A stretch of 64,000 nucleotides of DNA. Source: Roseivivax sp. GX 12232 (GTDB taxonomy: Bacteria > Pseudomonadota > Alphaproteobacteria > Rhodobacterales > Rhodobacteraceae). The stretch is taken from positions 310,001 through 374,000 of the forward strand of contig NZ_JAJSEC010000002.1 of the NCBI RefSeq assembly GCF_021272185.1, read 5' to 3'. The translations under genes were made by a program, and so were the position numbers. Positions 17,437-25,363 of this stretch are shown piece after piece. The stretch's first letter is position 1, and each line of letters starts with the position of its first letter. Under the pieces are notes generated by a model. It was not told the DNA's origin. It did not search any database and saw only the letters and a list, made by a program, of their open reading frames with translations.

Positions 17437-18161
17437 ACCCAGGCCAGCGCCGCCTCGATGTCATGGACCTCGTCTCGCGCGGGCAGCGCCGGGCGGTCGA
17501 TCATCACGACCGGCAGGCCAAGCGCGCGGGCGGCGGCGATCTTCGCATAGGCCCCGCTGCCCCCGGCGTTCTTGGAGACCACGAGGTCGATCCCGTGCGC
17601 CTCCATCAGCGCCCGGTCGGCGGCTTCGTCGAAAGGCCCGCGGTCGACCACCACGGCATGATCGGGAAAGGGCGGCGGCGCCTCGGGCGGATCGACGAGC
17701 CGCAGCAGGTAGAAATGCTGCGGGTTCGGCGCAAACTCCGCGAGGTGCATCCGCCCCACCGCCAGCATGACCCGCGCCGCCGGACGGGAAAGCGCCGCGA
17801 CCGCGCCCGCGATGTCGGGCACATGCTGCCAGGCGTCGCCCGCCAAGGCCTGCCAGGGCGGACGGGTCAGCGCCACGAGCGGCACGCCGGTGACCCGGGC
17901 CGCTTCCACGGCGTTGCGGCTCATCTGCGAGGCGAAGGGATGGGTCGCATCAACGAGGTGCGTAATCTTCTCCGCGCGCAGGTAGTCGGCCAGCCCCTCA
18001 GACCCGCCGAAGCCGCCGATCCGCTGCGGCAAGGGCTGGCGCAGGGGCCGCGCGACGCGGCCCGCGAAGGACACCGTGCCGGCGAGCCCGGCATCGGCGG
18101 CGCGGCGCGCAAAGGCGGTGGCCTCGCTTGTGCCCGCGAGGATCAGGAGGTTCGGCGTCAT
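17409..18161 (-). CDS. cobK: precorrin-6A reductase, antisense within the operon
   Basis: 250 residues. It uses NADPH to reduce precorrin-6A to dihydro-precorrin-6 (precorrin-6B). 'ILAGTSEATAFARRA' at the start, 'HLVDATHPFASQMSRNA' and 'VVSKNAGGSGAYAKI' near the end are diagnostic. It is the only leftward gene between 9400 and 23615. Its 3' end overlaps cobJ by 28 bp, and its start codon (CAT at 18159-18161) shares two bases with the ATG of cobL (18160). The cobK promoter must therefore lie inside the cobL coding region. No strong ribosome-binding site is seen ahead of the ATG (a weak CCAGGG). Confidence 0.94.
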   Translation of the reverse strand: MTPNLLILAGTSEATAFARRAADAGLAGTVSFAGRVARPLRQPLPQRIGGFGGSEGLADYLRAEKITHLVDATHPFASQMSRNAVEAARVTGVPLVALTRPPWQALAGDAWQHVPDIAGAVAALSRPAARVMLAVGRMHLAEFAPNPQHFYLLRLVDPPEAPPPFPDHAVVVDRGPFDEAADRALMEAHGIDLVVSKNAGGSGAYAKIAAARALGLPVVMIDRPALPARDEVHDIEAALAWVHAGTERGV

Positions 18162-19353
18162 GGCTGATCGACCCTGGCTTACCATTCTCGGTCTCGGCGA
18201 AGATGGACCGGAAGGGCTGCCGCCTGCAAGCCGCGCCGCTCTGGAAGCTGCCGACTGCGTGATCGGCCCGGCGCGCCACCTGGCGCTGCTGCCCGATCTC
18301 TCCGCCCATCGCATCGAGTGGCCGGTGCCCTTCGCCGAAGGGCTGCCGCTGATCCTCGCCCGGCGCGGGACACCCACCGTGGCGCTGGCCTCGGGCGATC
18401 CCTTCTGGTTCGGCGCGGGCCGGGTCCTGGCCGAGGCGCTGGAGCCCGGCGAATGGCGCGCCCTGCCCGGGCCTTCGACCTTCTCGCTGGCCGCCGCACG
18501 GCTGGGCTGGGGGTTGGAGCGGACCACCTGCCTGGGCCTGCATGCGGCACCGCTGACCCGGTTGCGCCCACATCTCGCGCCGGGCGCCCGGATCCTGGCG
18601 CTGCTGCGCGACGGCGCGGCGGTGGATGCCGTGGCGGAGCTCCTGTGCGAGCTGGGCTTCGGTGAGAGCAGCCTGACGCTTTGCGAGGCGCTTGGCGGTC
18701 CGCGCGAACGGGTCCTGCAGGTCAGGGCCTGCGACTGGACGGGCGGCGCCAGTCACCCGGTCGCTGTGGGCCTCGAAATCGCGGGCCAAGGCACGGTGAT
18801 GACCTGCGCCAGCGGCCGCGAGGATGCGCTGTTCGCCAGCGACGGGCAGATGACCAAGCGGCCGGTGCGGGCGCTGGCGCTCTCGGCGCTCGCGCCCCGG
18901 CCCGGAGAGCGGCTCTGGGACATCGGCGGCGGCTCGGGCTCGATCGCCATCGAATGGCTGCTGGCCCACCACACGACCCAAGCCACCTCGATCGAACCCC
19001 GCCCGGCGCGCGCCGCGAACATCCGCGCCAATGCCACGGCCCTTGGCGTCGACCGCTTGCAGGTCGTCGAGGGCACGGCCCCCGAGGCGCTCATGGAGCT
19101 GCCCGCACCGGAGGTCGTCTTCATCGGCGGCGGGCTGTCGCGCGCGCTTCTTGACGCGCTGACAGAACAGGCCCCCGGCGCGCGGCTCGTGGCCCATGCG
19201 GTGACGCTCGAAAGCGAGGCGCTGCTTGCCGATTGGCAGGCCACGCAGGGCGGAGAGCTCCTGCGGATCGAGCTGGCCGAGGCCCGCCCGCTCGGCAGCC
19301 GGCGCGGCTGGGCCGCCGCCTATCCGGTGGTGCAATACCGGGGGCGGCTGTGA
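18160..19353 (+). CDS. cobL: bifunctional precorrin-6B C5,15-methyltransferase / decarboxylase
   Basis: 397 residues, a fusion of the CbiE-like methylase (N-terminal half, GLGEDG at 11-16, 'VALASGDPFWFGAG') and the CbiT-like SAM methyltransferase/decarboxylase (C-terminal half, 'DIGGGSGSIAIEW' at 254-266, 'VFIGGGLS'). It adds methyls at C5 and C15 and removes the acetate carboxyl on ring C. An AGGAGG at 18145-18150, 9 nt ahead of ATG 18160, fixes the start. That Shine-Dalgarno lies inside the cobK coding region, antisense to it. Confidence 0.95.
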   Translation: MADRPWLTILGLGEDGPEGLPPASRAALEAADCVIGPARHLALLPDLSAHRIEWPVPFAEGLPLILARRGTPTVALASGDPFWFGAGRVLAEALEPGEWRALPGPSTFSLAAARLGWGLERTTCLGLHAAPLTRLRPHLAPGARILALLRDGAAVDAVAELLCELGFGESSLTLCEALGGPRERVLQVRACDWTGGASHPVAVGLEIAGQGTVMTCASGREDALFASDGQMTKRPVRALALSALAPRPGERLWDIGGGSGSIAIEWLLAHHTTQATSIEPRPARAANIRANATALGVDRLQVVEGTAPEALMELPAPEVVFIGGGLSRALLDALTEQAPGARLVAHAVTLESEALLADWQATQGGELLRIELAEARPLGSRRGWAAAYPVVQYRGRL

Positions 19354-19718
19354 TCGTCGCGGGCTTCGGCTTCCGCGCGGGCGCCAGCGCCGCGAGCCTC
19401 GCCGATGCCTTCGAGAAGGCCGGCGGGGCGGCCCGCGCGCAGATCCTCGCAACGGCCGAGGACAAGGCCCGCGCCCCGGCCTTCACCGCCTTCGCCCGAG
19501 AGGCGGGCCTGCCCGCGCGGGGCGTTGACAGCGCCGCGCTCGCCCGCCAACAGACCGCCACGCAATCGCCCGCCGCGCGGGCCGCGCGCGGCACCGGAAG
19601 CCTCGCCGAGGCGGCCGCCCTGGCCGCCGCCGGCCCCGGGGCCCGTCTGATCGGCCCGCGTGTGATCTCGGGCGACCGCATGGCAACCTGTGCCCTGGCT
19701 ATGGGAGAGACCTTGTGA
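19350..19718 (+). CDS. cobE: cobalamin biosynthesis protein CobE (CbiG C-terminal-like)
   Basis: 122 residues from a GTG that overlaps the cobL stop (GTGA). The '[17 protein letters not shown]' start and '[25 protein letters not shown]' (split at 61-85) match the CobE/CbiG C-terminal family. CobE is part of the aerobic pathway, but its biochemical role is unsettled; binding of a corrin intermediate has been proposed. It sits between cobL and cobM as in other aerobic producers. Confidence 0.88.
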   Translation: MIVAGFGFRAGASAASLADAFEKAGGAARAQILATAEDKARAPAFTAFAREAGLPARGVDSAALARQQTATQSPAARAARGTGSLAEAAALAAAGPGARLIGPRVISGDRMATCALAMGETL

Positions 19719-20509
19719 CGGTGCATTTCATCGGCGCCGGCCCCGGCGCGCCGGACCTTCTGACCCTGCGCGGGCGCGACCTGATCGCGGCCTGCCCGGT
19801 CTGCCTCTACGCGGGCTCGCTGGTGCCCGAGGCGGTGCTGGGCCATTGCCCCGAGGGCGCCCGGGTGGTGAACACCGCGCCCATGGACCTCGACGGCATC
19901 ATCGCCGAGATCGAGGCCGCCGAGGCCCGCGGGCAGGACGTGGCGCGGCTGCATTCGGGCGACCTCTCGGTCTGGTCGGCCATGGGCGAGCAGATCCGCC
20001 GGCTCGAGGCGCTTGGCATCGCCTATACGGTGACGCCGGGCGTGCCGGCCTTCTCGGCCAGCGCCGCGGCGCTTGGCGCCGAGCTGACCCTGCCGGGCCT
20101 CGCGCAATCGGTGGTGCTGACCCGGACGCCGGGGCGCGCGAGCTCCATGCCCGAGGGCGAGACGCTGACCGCCTTCGCCCGCACCGGGGCGACGCTGGCC
20201 ATCCATCTCTCGATCCAGAACCTCGCGCAGGTGGTCGCGGACCTGACCCCGCATTACGGCGCCGATTGCCCCACCGCCGTGGTCTGGCGCGCGAGCTGGC
20301 CCGACGAGCGGGTGCTGCGCGGCACGCTGGGCGACATCGCGGCGCAACTGCCCGAAGGCATCTCGCGCACCGCGCTGATCCTCGTGGGCCCCGCGCTCGG
20401 GCGCGAGGGCTTTGCCGAGAGCCGCCTCTACGCCACCGACTACGACCGCCGCTACCGCCCGCAATCGGCCGACAGCCCCTGGGCAGACTGGAGCGCCGGC
20501 GATGACTGA
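19715..20509 (+). CDS. cobM: precorrin-4 C11-methyltransferase
   Basis: 264 residues from a GTG start overlapping cobE. Tetrapyrrole methylase that methylates precorrin-4 at C11. The SAM loop [10 protein letters not shown] is at 7-16, followed by '[13 protein letters not shown]', '[15 protein letters not shown]' and '[20 protein letters not shown]', all typical of CobM/CbiF. Its end overlaps cobB by 8 bp, the longest same-strand overlap in the operon. Confidence 0.95.
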   Translation: MTVHFIGAGPGAPDLLTLRGRDLIAACPVCLYAGSLVPEAVLGHCPEGARVVNTAPMDLDGIIAEIEAAEARGQDVARLHSGDLSVWSAMGEQIRRLEALGIAYTVTPGVPAFSASAAALGAELTLPGLAQSVVLTRTPGRASSMPEGETLTAFARTGATLAIHLSIQNLAQVVADLTPHYGADCPTAVVWRASWPDERVLRGTLGDIAAQLPEGISRTALILVGPALGREGFAESRLYATDYDRRYRPQSADSPWADWSAGDD

Positions 20510-21830
20510 TCCCGCACTGCTGCCGCCGGGGCTTCTGGTCTCGGCCCCCGCCTCGGGCACCGGCAAGACCACGGTCATGCTGGGCCTCCTGCGCGCGCTC
20601 GCCGAGGACGGCCTGTCGGTCCAGCCCTTCAAGTCGGGGCCGGATTACATCGACCCGGCCTTTCACCTCGCCGCCGCCGGGCGGGCAAGCTTCAACCTCG
20701 ACACCTGGGCGATGGACGGCGGGCTTCTCGGCGCCATCGCGGGCCAAAGCGCGGGCGCCGACATCTGCCTCGGCGAGGGCTCCATGGGGCTCTACGACGG
20801 GGTCGCGACGCAAGGCCAGACGGGCTTCGGCTCCTCGGCCGAGACCGCGCGGCGCATGGGCTGGCCGGTGGTGCTGGTCGTCGATGCGGGCGGCCAGGCG
20901 CAATCCGCCGCCGCCACGGCCATGGGCTTTGCCGCCTATCAGCCCGACCTGCCTTTCGCCGGGGTCATCCTGAACCGCGTCGCGAGCCCGCGCCACGAGC
21001 GGCTGATCCGGCTCGGGATGGAGCGCGCGGGCCTGCCGGTCCTGGGCGTGCTGCCGCGCCGGGGCGACCTGGCCCTGCCCGAGCGGCACCTGGGGCTGAT
21101 CCAGGCGGTGGAACATCCCGACCTCGAGGCCGCCATCGCGGGTTACGCGGCCTTCCTGCGTGAGCACGTCGATCTGCCCGCGATCCGCGCCGCGGCGCTT
21201 GGCGGGGCCCGGCCCGAGGCGGGCCGCCTGCCGGCCCCGCCCGCGCAGCGCATCGCGATTGCCCGCGACGCGGCCTTCTCCTTCACCTATCCGCATCTCC
21301 TCGAGGGCTGGCGCGCGGCGGGGGCCGAGATCCTGCCCTTCTCGCCGCTGGCCGACGAGGCGCCGGACCCGCAGGCGGACCTCGTATGGCTGCCGGGCGG
21401 CTACCCGGAGCTCTACGCCGGGCAGCTCGCCGCCGCCGCGAAATTCCGGGCGGGCCTGTGCCGCCACGCCGAGACGCGCCCCGTGCACGGCGAATGCGGG
21501 GGCTACATGGCGCTTGGCGCGGCGCTGATCGACAAGGAGGGCAGGCGCCACGAGATGGCGGGGCTCCTGGGGCTCGTGACCTCCTACGAGAAGCGCAAGT
21601 TCCACCTCGGCTACCGCCGCGCGCGGCTGGTCGCGGAGATGCCGGGCCATGCGCCGGGCGCCGCGCTCAGGGGCCATGAGTTCCACTATTCCACCATCCT
21701 CGAGCAGCCCGACGCCCCGCTGGCCGAGGTCGCCGACGCCGATGGCAACGCTGTGCCGGAGACCGGCTCGCGCCGGGGCCATGTCTCGGGCACCTTCTTC
21801 CACCTGATCGCGGCGGAGGAGGCGGCATGA
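20502..21830 (+). CDS. cobB: hydrogenobyrinic acid a,c-diamide synthase (glutamine-hydrolysing)
   Basis: 442 residues. It amidates the a and c acetates of hydrogenobyrinic acid with ATP and glutamine. The ATP loop ASGTGKTT is at 17-24, followed by '[13 protein letters not shown]', 'GLYDG' and '[13 protein letters not shown]'. The glutaminase domain carries '[12 protein letters not shown]' and the nucleophile Cys332 in '[11 protein letters not shown]'. The product is the substrate of CobN. The start ATG 20502 overlaps cobM, and its stop overlaps the cobA start by 4 bp. Confidence 0.95.
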   Translation: MTDPALLPPGLLVSAPASGTGKTTVMLGLLRALAEDGLSVQPFKSGPDYIDPAFHLAAAGRASFNLDTWAMDGGLLGAIAGQSAGADICLGEGSMGLYDGVATQGQTGFGSSAETARRMGWPVVLVVDAGGQAQSAAATAMGFAAYQPDLPFAGVILNRVASPRHERLIRLGMERAGLPVLGVLPRRGDLALPERHLGLIQAVEHPDLEAAIAGYAAFLREHVDLPAIRAAALGGARPEAGRLPAPPAQRIAIARDAAFSFTYPHLLEGWRAAGAEILPFSPLADEAPDPQADLVWLPGGYPELYAGQLAAAAKFRAGLCRHAETRPVHGECGGYMALGAALIDKEGRRHEMAGLLGLVTSYEKRKFHLGYRRARLVAEMPGHAPGAALRGHEFHYSTILEQPDAPLAEVADADGNAVPETGSRRGHVSGTFFHLIAAEEAA

Positions 21831-22555
21831 CCGGGTTTGTCAGCTTCGTCGGCAGCGGGCCGGGCGACCCGGAGCTTCTGACCCTGAAGGCGGTGGACCG
21901 GCTGAAGCGCGCCGATGCGGTGCTCTTCGACGACCTCTCCTCGGGGCCGATCCTGTCCTACGCGCGGCCCGGAGCGGACCTGGTGGGCGTCGGCAAACGC
22001 GCCGGGCGGCCTTCACCGAAACAGGGTCATGTCTCGCAGCTCCTGGTGGATTACGCGCTGGAAGGCGGGCGCATCGTGCGGCTGAAATCCGGCGACGGCG
22101 GGCTTTTCGGGCGGCTCGAGGAAGAGCTTGTGGCGCTGCGCGCCGCTGGCGTGGCCTACGAGATCGTGCCCGGCCTGCCCTCGGCCTTCGCAGCTGCCGC
22201 CGCGGCGGGCATCCCGCTGACCCGGCGGCTGACCGCGCGGCGGGTGCAATTCGTGACCGGTCATGACGTCACCGGCGAGCTGCCGCGCGACCTGGACCTC
22301 ACGGCGCTGGCCGATCCCCGCGCCTGCACGGTGGTCTACATGGGCAAGCGCACCTTCCCGGCGCTGGCTTCCATGCTGATCGAGCGCGGACTGCCACCCG
22401 AGACGCCCGCGCTTCTGGCCGAGGCCGTCTCGACCCCCGACCAGCGGCTGACCCGCACCACGGTGGGCGGGCTCGCCACGGCGCTCGAAGGGGCGACAAG
22501 CCCGCTGCCCGCGCTGATCCTCTACGGTCCCCTGGCCGAGGAGACGGCGGTGTGA
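21827..22555 (+). CDS. cobA: uroporphyrinogen-III C-methyltransferase (SUMT)
   Basis: 242 residues, a stand-alone SUMT without siroheme synthase domains. It methylates uroporphyrinogen III at C2 and C7 to give precorrin-2, committing tetrapyrrole flux to corrins. GSGPGDPELLTLKA is at 9-22, with 'DDLSSGPILSYARP', 'VRLKSGDGGLFGRLEEE' and 'PGLPSAFAAAAAAGIPLTRR' following. In most SUMTs the 'LKSGDP' motif ends in proline; here it reads LKSGDGG, a small departure worth noting. It is encoded after the enzymes that use its product. Confidence 0.94.
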   Translation: MTGFVSFVGSGPGDPELLTLKAVDRLKRADAVLFDDLSSGPILSYARPGADLVGVGKRAGRPSPKQGHVSQLLVDYALEGGRIVRLKSGDGGLFGRLEEELVALRAAGVAYEIVPGLPSAFAAAAAAGIPLTRRLTARRVQFVTGHDVTGELPRDLDLTALADPRACTVVYMGKRTFPALASMLIERGLPPETPALLAEAVSTPDQRLTRTTVGGLATALEGATSPLPALILYGPLAEETAV

Positions 22556-23292
22556 GGGACCTCTGGCTCATCGGCATCGGCACCGGCAGCCCCGATCACG
22601 TGACCCGCGAAGGCCTGCGCGCGCTCTCCGAGGCGGGGCTGATCCTGGTGCCGCGCAAAGGCCCCGGGAAGGACGACCTGGCCGAGCTGCGCCTGCGGAT
22701 CATCGAAGAGGCCGGGGCCACGGCCCGCGTCGTGCCCTTCGACATGCCGGTCCGCGACGAAAGCCTGCCTTACCAGACCCGCGTCGCGCGCTGGCACGAC
22801 GAGATCGCGGCGCGCTGGCAGGACGCGATCGCGGGCGCCGAGGTCGACGGGCCGGTGGCGCTTCTGGTCTGGGGGGACCCGGGGCTCTACGACAGCACGC
22901 TGCGCATCGCGGAACGTCTCTCGCCCGCGCCGCGCCTGCGGGTCGTGCCCGGCGTCACCGCGCTGCAGGCGCTGACCTCGGCCCACGCGATCCCCTTCAA
23001 CACGGTGAACGGCGCGGTGACTGTGACCACCGGGCGGCGGCTGCGCGACCACGGCTGGCCCGAGGGCGCCGAGAGTGTGGTGGTCATGCTCGACGGGGAG
23101 TGCAGCTTCCAGGGGCTCGCGCCCGAGGGGCTGCACCTCTGGTGGGGCGCCTACCTCGGGATGGAGAACCAGTTGCTCGACGCCGGGCCGCTGGCCGAGG
23201 CCGGCCCGCGCGTGGTGGAGGCCCGGGCCAAGGCGCGCGCGGCGCATGGCTGGATCATGGACACCTACCTCTTGCGCCGCGAGGCGCCATGA
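22552..23292 (+). CDS. cobF: precorrin-6A synthase (deacetylating)
   Basis: 246 residues from a GTG overlapping the cobA stop. It methylates C1 of precorrin-5 and releases the extruded acetyl fragment, a step found only in the aerobic pathway. 'LIGIGTGSPDHVTREGLRAL' (split at 6-25), 'ILVPRKGPGKDDLAELR', 'LLVWGDPGLYDSTLRIAERL' and 'FQGLAPEGLHLWWGAYLGM' identify CobF. It overlaps the final DUF1636 gene by 4 bp. Confidence 0.94.
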   Translation: MRDLWLIGIGTGSPDHVTREGLRALSEAGLILVPRKGPGKDDLAELRLRIIEEAGATARVVPFDMPVRDESLPYQTRVARWHDEIAARWQDAIAGAEVDGPVALLVWGDPGLYDSTLRIAERLSPAPRLRVVPGVTALQALTSAHAIPFNTVNGAVTVTTGRRLRDHGWPEGAESVVVMLDGECSFQGLAPEGLHLWWGAYLGMENQLLDAGPLAEAGPRVVEARAKARAAHGWIMDTYLLRREAP

Positions 23293-23615
23293 CGGCGGTG
23301 CTGCGCCTTTGCCGGACCTGCGAGGGGCCGGGCTGGGACGCGCTCCGGGCCGAGATCGCGGCGGCGGGGCTCGAGGTGCGGATCGCCGCGCAGGACTGCA
23401 TGAACGGCTGCGGCGCGCCGGTCTCCATGGCGCTGCAGGCGCCCGGGCGGGCGACCTATTTCTTCGCGGGCGTCGACCCGGAGGCCGACCGCGCCGACAT
23501 CATCGGCACGCTGCGCGCCTACCTCGACGCGCCCGGGGGTTGGATCGAGGATGCGCGCCCCTGCGGGCGGCTTCGGCATTGCCTGAAAGGCCGGGTGCCC
23601 GCGCTGCCCGAGTGA
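23289..23615 (+). CDS. DUF1636 family ferredoxin-like protein (second, shorter copy)
   Basis: 108 residues. The cysteine pattern is C8-x2-C11 (LCRTCEG) and C37-x3-C41 (DCMNGCGAP), the same layout as the copy at 9400, but without its fifth cysteine and C-terminal tail. 'ALQAPGRATYFFAGVDPE' parallels 'ALRGAGRWTYVFGNLHEA' of the first copy. It is the last gene of the riboswitch operon. The function is unknown; a thioredoxin-fold [2Fe-2S] protein is inferred from the cysteines. Two paralogues bracket the corrin operon. Confidence 0.82.
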   Translation: MTAVLRLCRTCEGPGWDALRAEIAAAGLEVRIAAQDCMNGCGAPVSMALQAPGRATYFFAGVDPEADRADIIGTLRAYLDAPGGWIEDARPCGRLRHCLKGRVPALPE

Positions 23616-23649
23616 GGCGACAGGGGCCGCCGCGCGGCCCCTCGGGCGC

Positions 23650-24156
23650 TCAGTTCTGCAGCGTCACGACTTCACGCAGTGCCTCACCTTCGACCGCCAG
23701 AAGCCGGTGATCATTGGCGTTCAGCGTCACCGTCAGTTCGACCGGGCCGTCAGGCATATCGGCCAAGTGCACCCAGGGGCCGTAGAGCCGCGCGCGCTTT
23801 TCGCCGTTCACGTAGAGATGAGCGTGACCCTCTCCGGGCACATGCGCGGTGCTGGCGTTTCCGGGCGCGAAGGTGAAGTTCTGCGTCTCGATCCGCAGGT
23901 TCCAGCCCGAGACCGGATCCTCGCTCAGCGCAAGCGCAAGCGCCGGGGCTTCGGGCCCTGCAGGCAGCTCCAGCATCTCGCCGTGGTCGTGGGCCGCACC
24001 CTGGCCGCCGCCCGCGCCGCCCGCATGGGCGCCGTGATGGGCGGGGTCGGAATGGTCGTGGCCGTCCAGCGTGATGCCCTGGCCGGCCGCGAAGGTGAAG
24101 CCGAGCCCGCCCCCGAGGACGAGCCCGATCACCAGAAGCGGAATGGATCGGTCCAT
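23650..24156 (-). CDS. His-rich periplasmic protein of the cbtBA cobalt-uptake operon
   Basis: 168 residues. An N-terminal signal or anchor segment (about 5-25, 'IPLLVIGLVLGGGLGFTFAA') is followed by a His-rich stretch over residues 33-60 (12 of about 28 positions His/Asp). After this comes a beta-rich domain with 'FTFAPGNASTAHVPGEGHAHLYVNGEKRARLYGPWVHL' spread over about 95-132. The histidines suggest binding of Co(II) or another divalent metal in the periplasm. It lies 26 bp after cbtA, so it probably shares the riboswitch-controlled transcript. I do not recognise a named family. Confidence 0.75.
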   Translation of the reverse strand: MDRSIPLLVIGLVLGGGLGFTFAAGQGITLDGHDHSDPAHHGAHAGGAGGGQGAAHDHGEMLELPAGPEAPALALALSEDPVSGWNLRIETQNFTFAPGNASTAHVPGEGHAHLYVNGEKRARLYGPWVHLADMPDGPVELTVTLNANDHRLLAVEGEALREVVTLQN

Positions 24157-24182
24157 GCCGGTGCTCTCCTGTCAGGCGGGGC

Positions 24183-24887
24183 TCAGGCGGTCTGCGCCGC
24201 GCCCCGCCCTTGCGTCTCGCGGGCCCAGAAGAACCCGGCGAAACCGCCCAGCAGCACCCAGGCCGCGAGCCCGATGCCAAGCGCCCGCGCCGCGAAAAGC
24301 GCGCCCAGCTCGGTCGGGACCGGCCCCGAGAAGACCTCGGGCGACGGCGCGCCGACGAGATGCGGCGCGAGCAGCAGCACCACGGCGCCGCCCCAGGCCG
24401 CCCAGCTCCGCCCGAAGGCCGCGAGCCAGAGGCCGATGCCGGTCGCCAGCACCGTCGCGCCCCACCAAAGCTGCCGCGCCATAAGGTCCGCGGCGGCGAC
24501 GCCCGGCACCTCGGGCGGCAGGCCGAAGGCCGGCGCCATGTGCACGGTCACGAAGCCCGCCGCGCCCCAGAGAAGGCCGGTCCGCGCGTTGATCGTGGCG
24601 CCGCGCTCCTGCGCCAGCGCCATGAGCGGGATCAGCACCAGCGCGTAGCCCGCGTAGATCAGCATGGTGAAGATGATGCTCAGGCCGTCGCGCAGTGCGT
24701 CGAAGCCGCCAAGCGCGGGCGTGGCCGAATTGGCCTCGCCGCCGGGGCCGAAATGCACCAGGTCCCCGCCCTCGTAGAGCTCCGCGTGCAGCAGCACCGG
24801 CTGCACGAAAACAAGCTGCAGCAGGGCGGCAATCAGCCCCGCGGCAGCCCCAGCGAACAGCGCGCTGGTCAGAATCCGGGTGAACAT
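24183..24887 (-). CDS. cbtA: CbtA family cobalt transporter membrane subunit
   Basis: 234 residues with about five transmembrane segments. The N-terminus 'MFTRILTSALFAGAAAGLIAALLQ' (split at 1-24) and 'VTVHMAPAFGLPPEVPG' (about 130-146) are CbtA landmarks; the latter carries the conserved His and acidic residues for the metal path. With CbtB it forms a proposed B12-regulated cobalt importer lacking a recognised ATPase. The start ATG 24887 aligns with the family start; the longer open frame overlaps cbtB. It is 4 bp downstream of cbtB. Confidence 0.9.
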   Translation of the reverse strand: MFTRILTSALFAGAAAGLIAALLQLVFVQPVLLHAELYEGGDLVHFGPGGEANSATPALGGFDALRDGLSIIFTMLIYAGYALVLIPLMALAQERGATINARTGLLWGAAGFVTVHMAPAFGLPPEVPGVAAADLMARQLWWGATVLATGIGLWLAAFGRSWAAWGGAVVLLLAPHLVGAPSPEVFSGPVPTELGALFAARALGIGLAAWVLLGGFAGFFWARETQGRGAAQTA

Positions 24888-24891
24888 GGGG

Positions 24892-25065
24892 TCAGTGGCA
24901 GGGGAAGCCGGTGGCGTGGCGCACGTCATGCGCCGCGTCATGCAGGGCACCCGCCTGCGCGTGGCCGGCCATCCACAGGATGCCGAGCCCGAGGACTGCC
25001 GCCGACAGCGCCGCGAGGATGCTGCGCGAACCGCTCTGGCCTGCCGTGAGGGTCGTGGTGGTCAT
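24892..25065 (-). CDS. cbtB: CbtB family cobalt transporter small subunit
   Basis: 57 residues, easily missed because of its size. It begins MTTTTLTAGQSGS, has one transmembrane helix (about 15-34, 'ILAALSAAVLGLGILWMAG') and ends in a histidine-rich tail (HDAAHDV, RHATGFPCH). The terminal HxxGFPCH is the CbtB hallmark and the likely metal-binding site. AAAGGAG lies 5-8 nt ahead of the ATG. First gene of the leftward cbtB-cbtA-His-rich unit, starting 46 nt after the end of the riboswitch aptamer. Confidence 0.92.
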   Translation of the reverse strand: MTTTTLTAGQSGSRSILAALSAAVLGLGILWMAGHAQAGALHDAAHDVRHATGFPCH

Positions 25066-25111
25066 GGTCGTTCTCCTTTCCCTCTCACCCGAGGGGGTTC
25101 GTGGTGTCGCC

Positions 25112-25290
25112 CGTGACAGGCAGGTCTCCTGGCTCGCGGGTCTTTGCTTCGGCCGACCTTCCCGGATTGCTCCAGTGGTATCCCGGCCTGCGCTCGCCGC
25201 TCACAGTTGCGGGGGCAGCTGCAGGTTTGACGCTTGGGGCGCGCCGCACTGCATTCCCTCTTTCCTCCGGCGGGCTGCCGGAACCGATCA
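25112..25290 (-). promoter_or_regulatory. cobalamin riboswitch upstream of cbtB
   Basis: On the - strand the conserved blocks appear in order: GGAAAGAGGGAATGC (25252-25266), CAGCTGCCCCCGCAACTGTGA (about 25200-25220), ACCACTGG, CGGGAAGGTCGG, and a perfect B12-box AGCCAGGAGACCTGCC (25119-25134). It controls the cobalt-uptake genes, so cobalamin sufficiency should shut down cobalt import. Just after the aptamer a CCCTC / GAGGG hairpin sits directly before the cbtB Shine-Dalgarno (AAAGGAG), which would fit translational control. Confidence 0.95.
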
Positions 25291-25298
25291 CATCTTCC

Positions 25299-25327
25299 TC
25301 GCTACAGAAGGCCGCACCCTCGGTCAA
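25299..25327 (-). promoter_or_regulatory. sigma70-type promoter for the cbtB riboswitch transcript
   Basis: On the - strand TTGACC (25322-25327) and TAGCGA (25299-25304) are separated by exactly 17 bp. The predicted start falls a few bases before the aptamer 5' end, as expected for a riboswitch leader. The -10 is a moderate match. Confidence 0.5.
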
Positions 25328-25363
25328 TCGCAATGCTTGGCGATCTGACGCGGTGTGGCCCCC

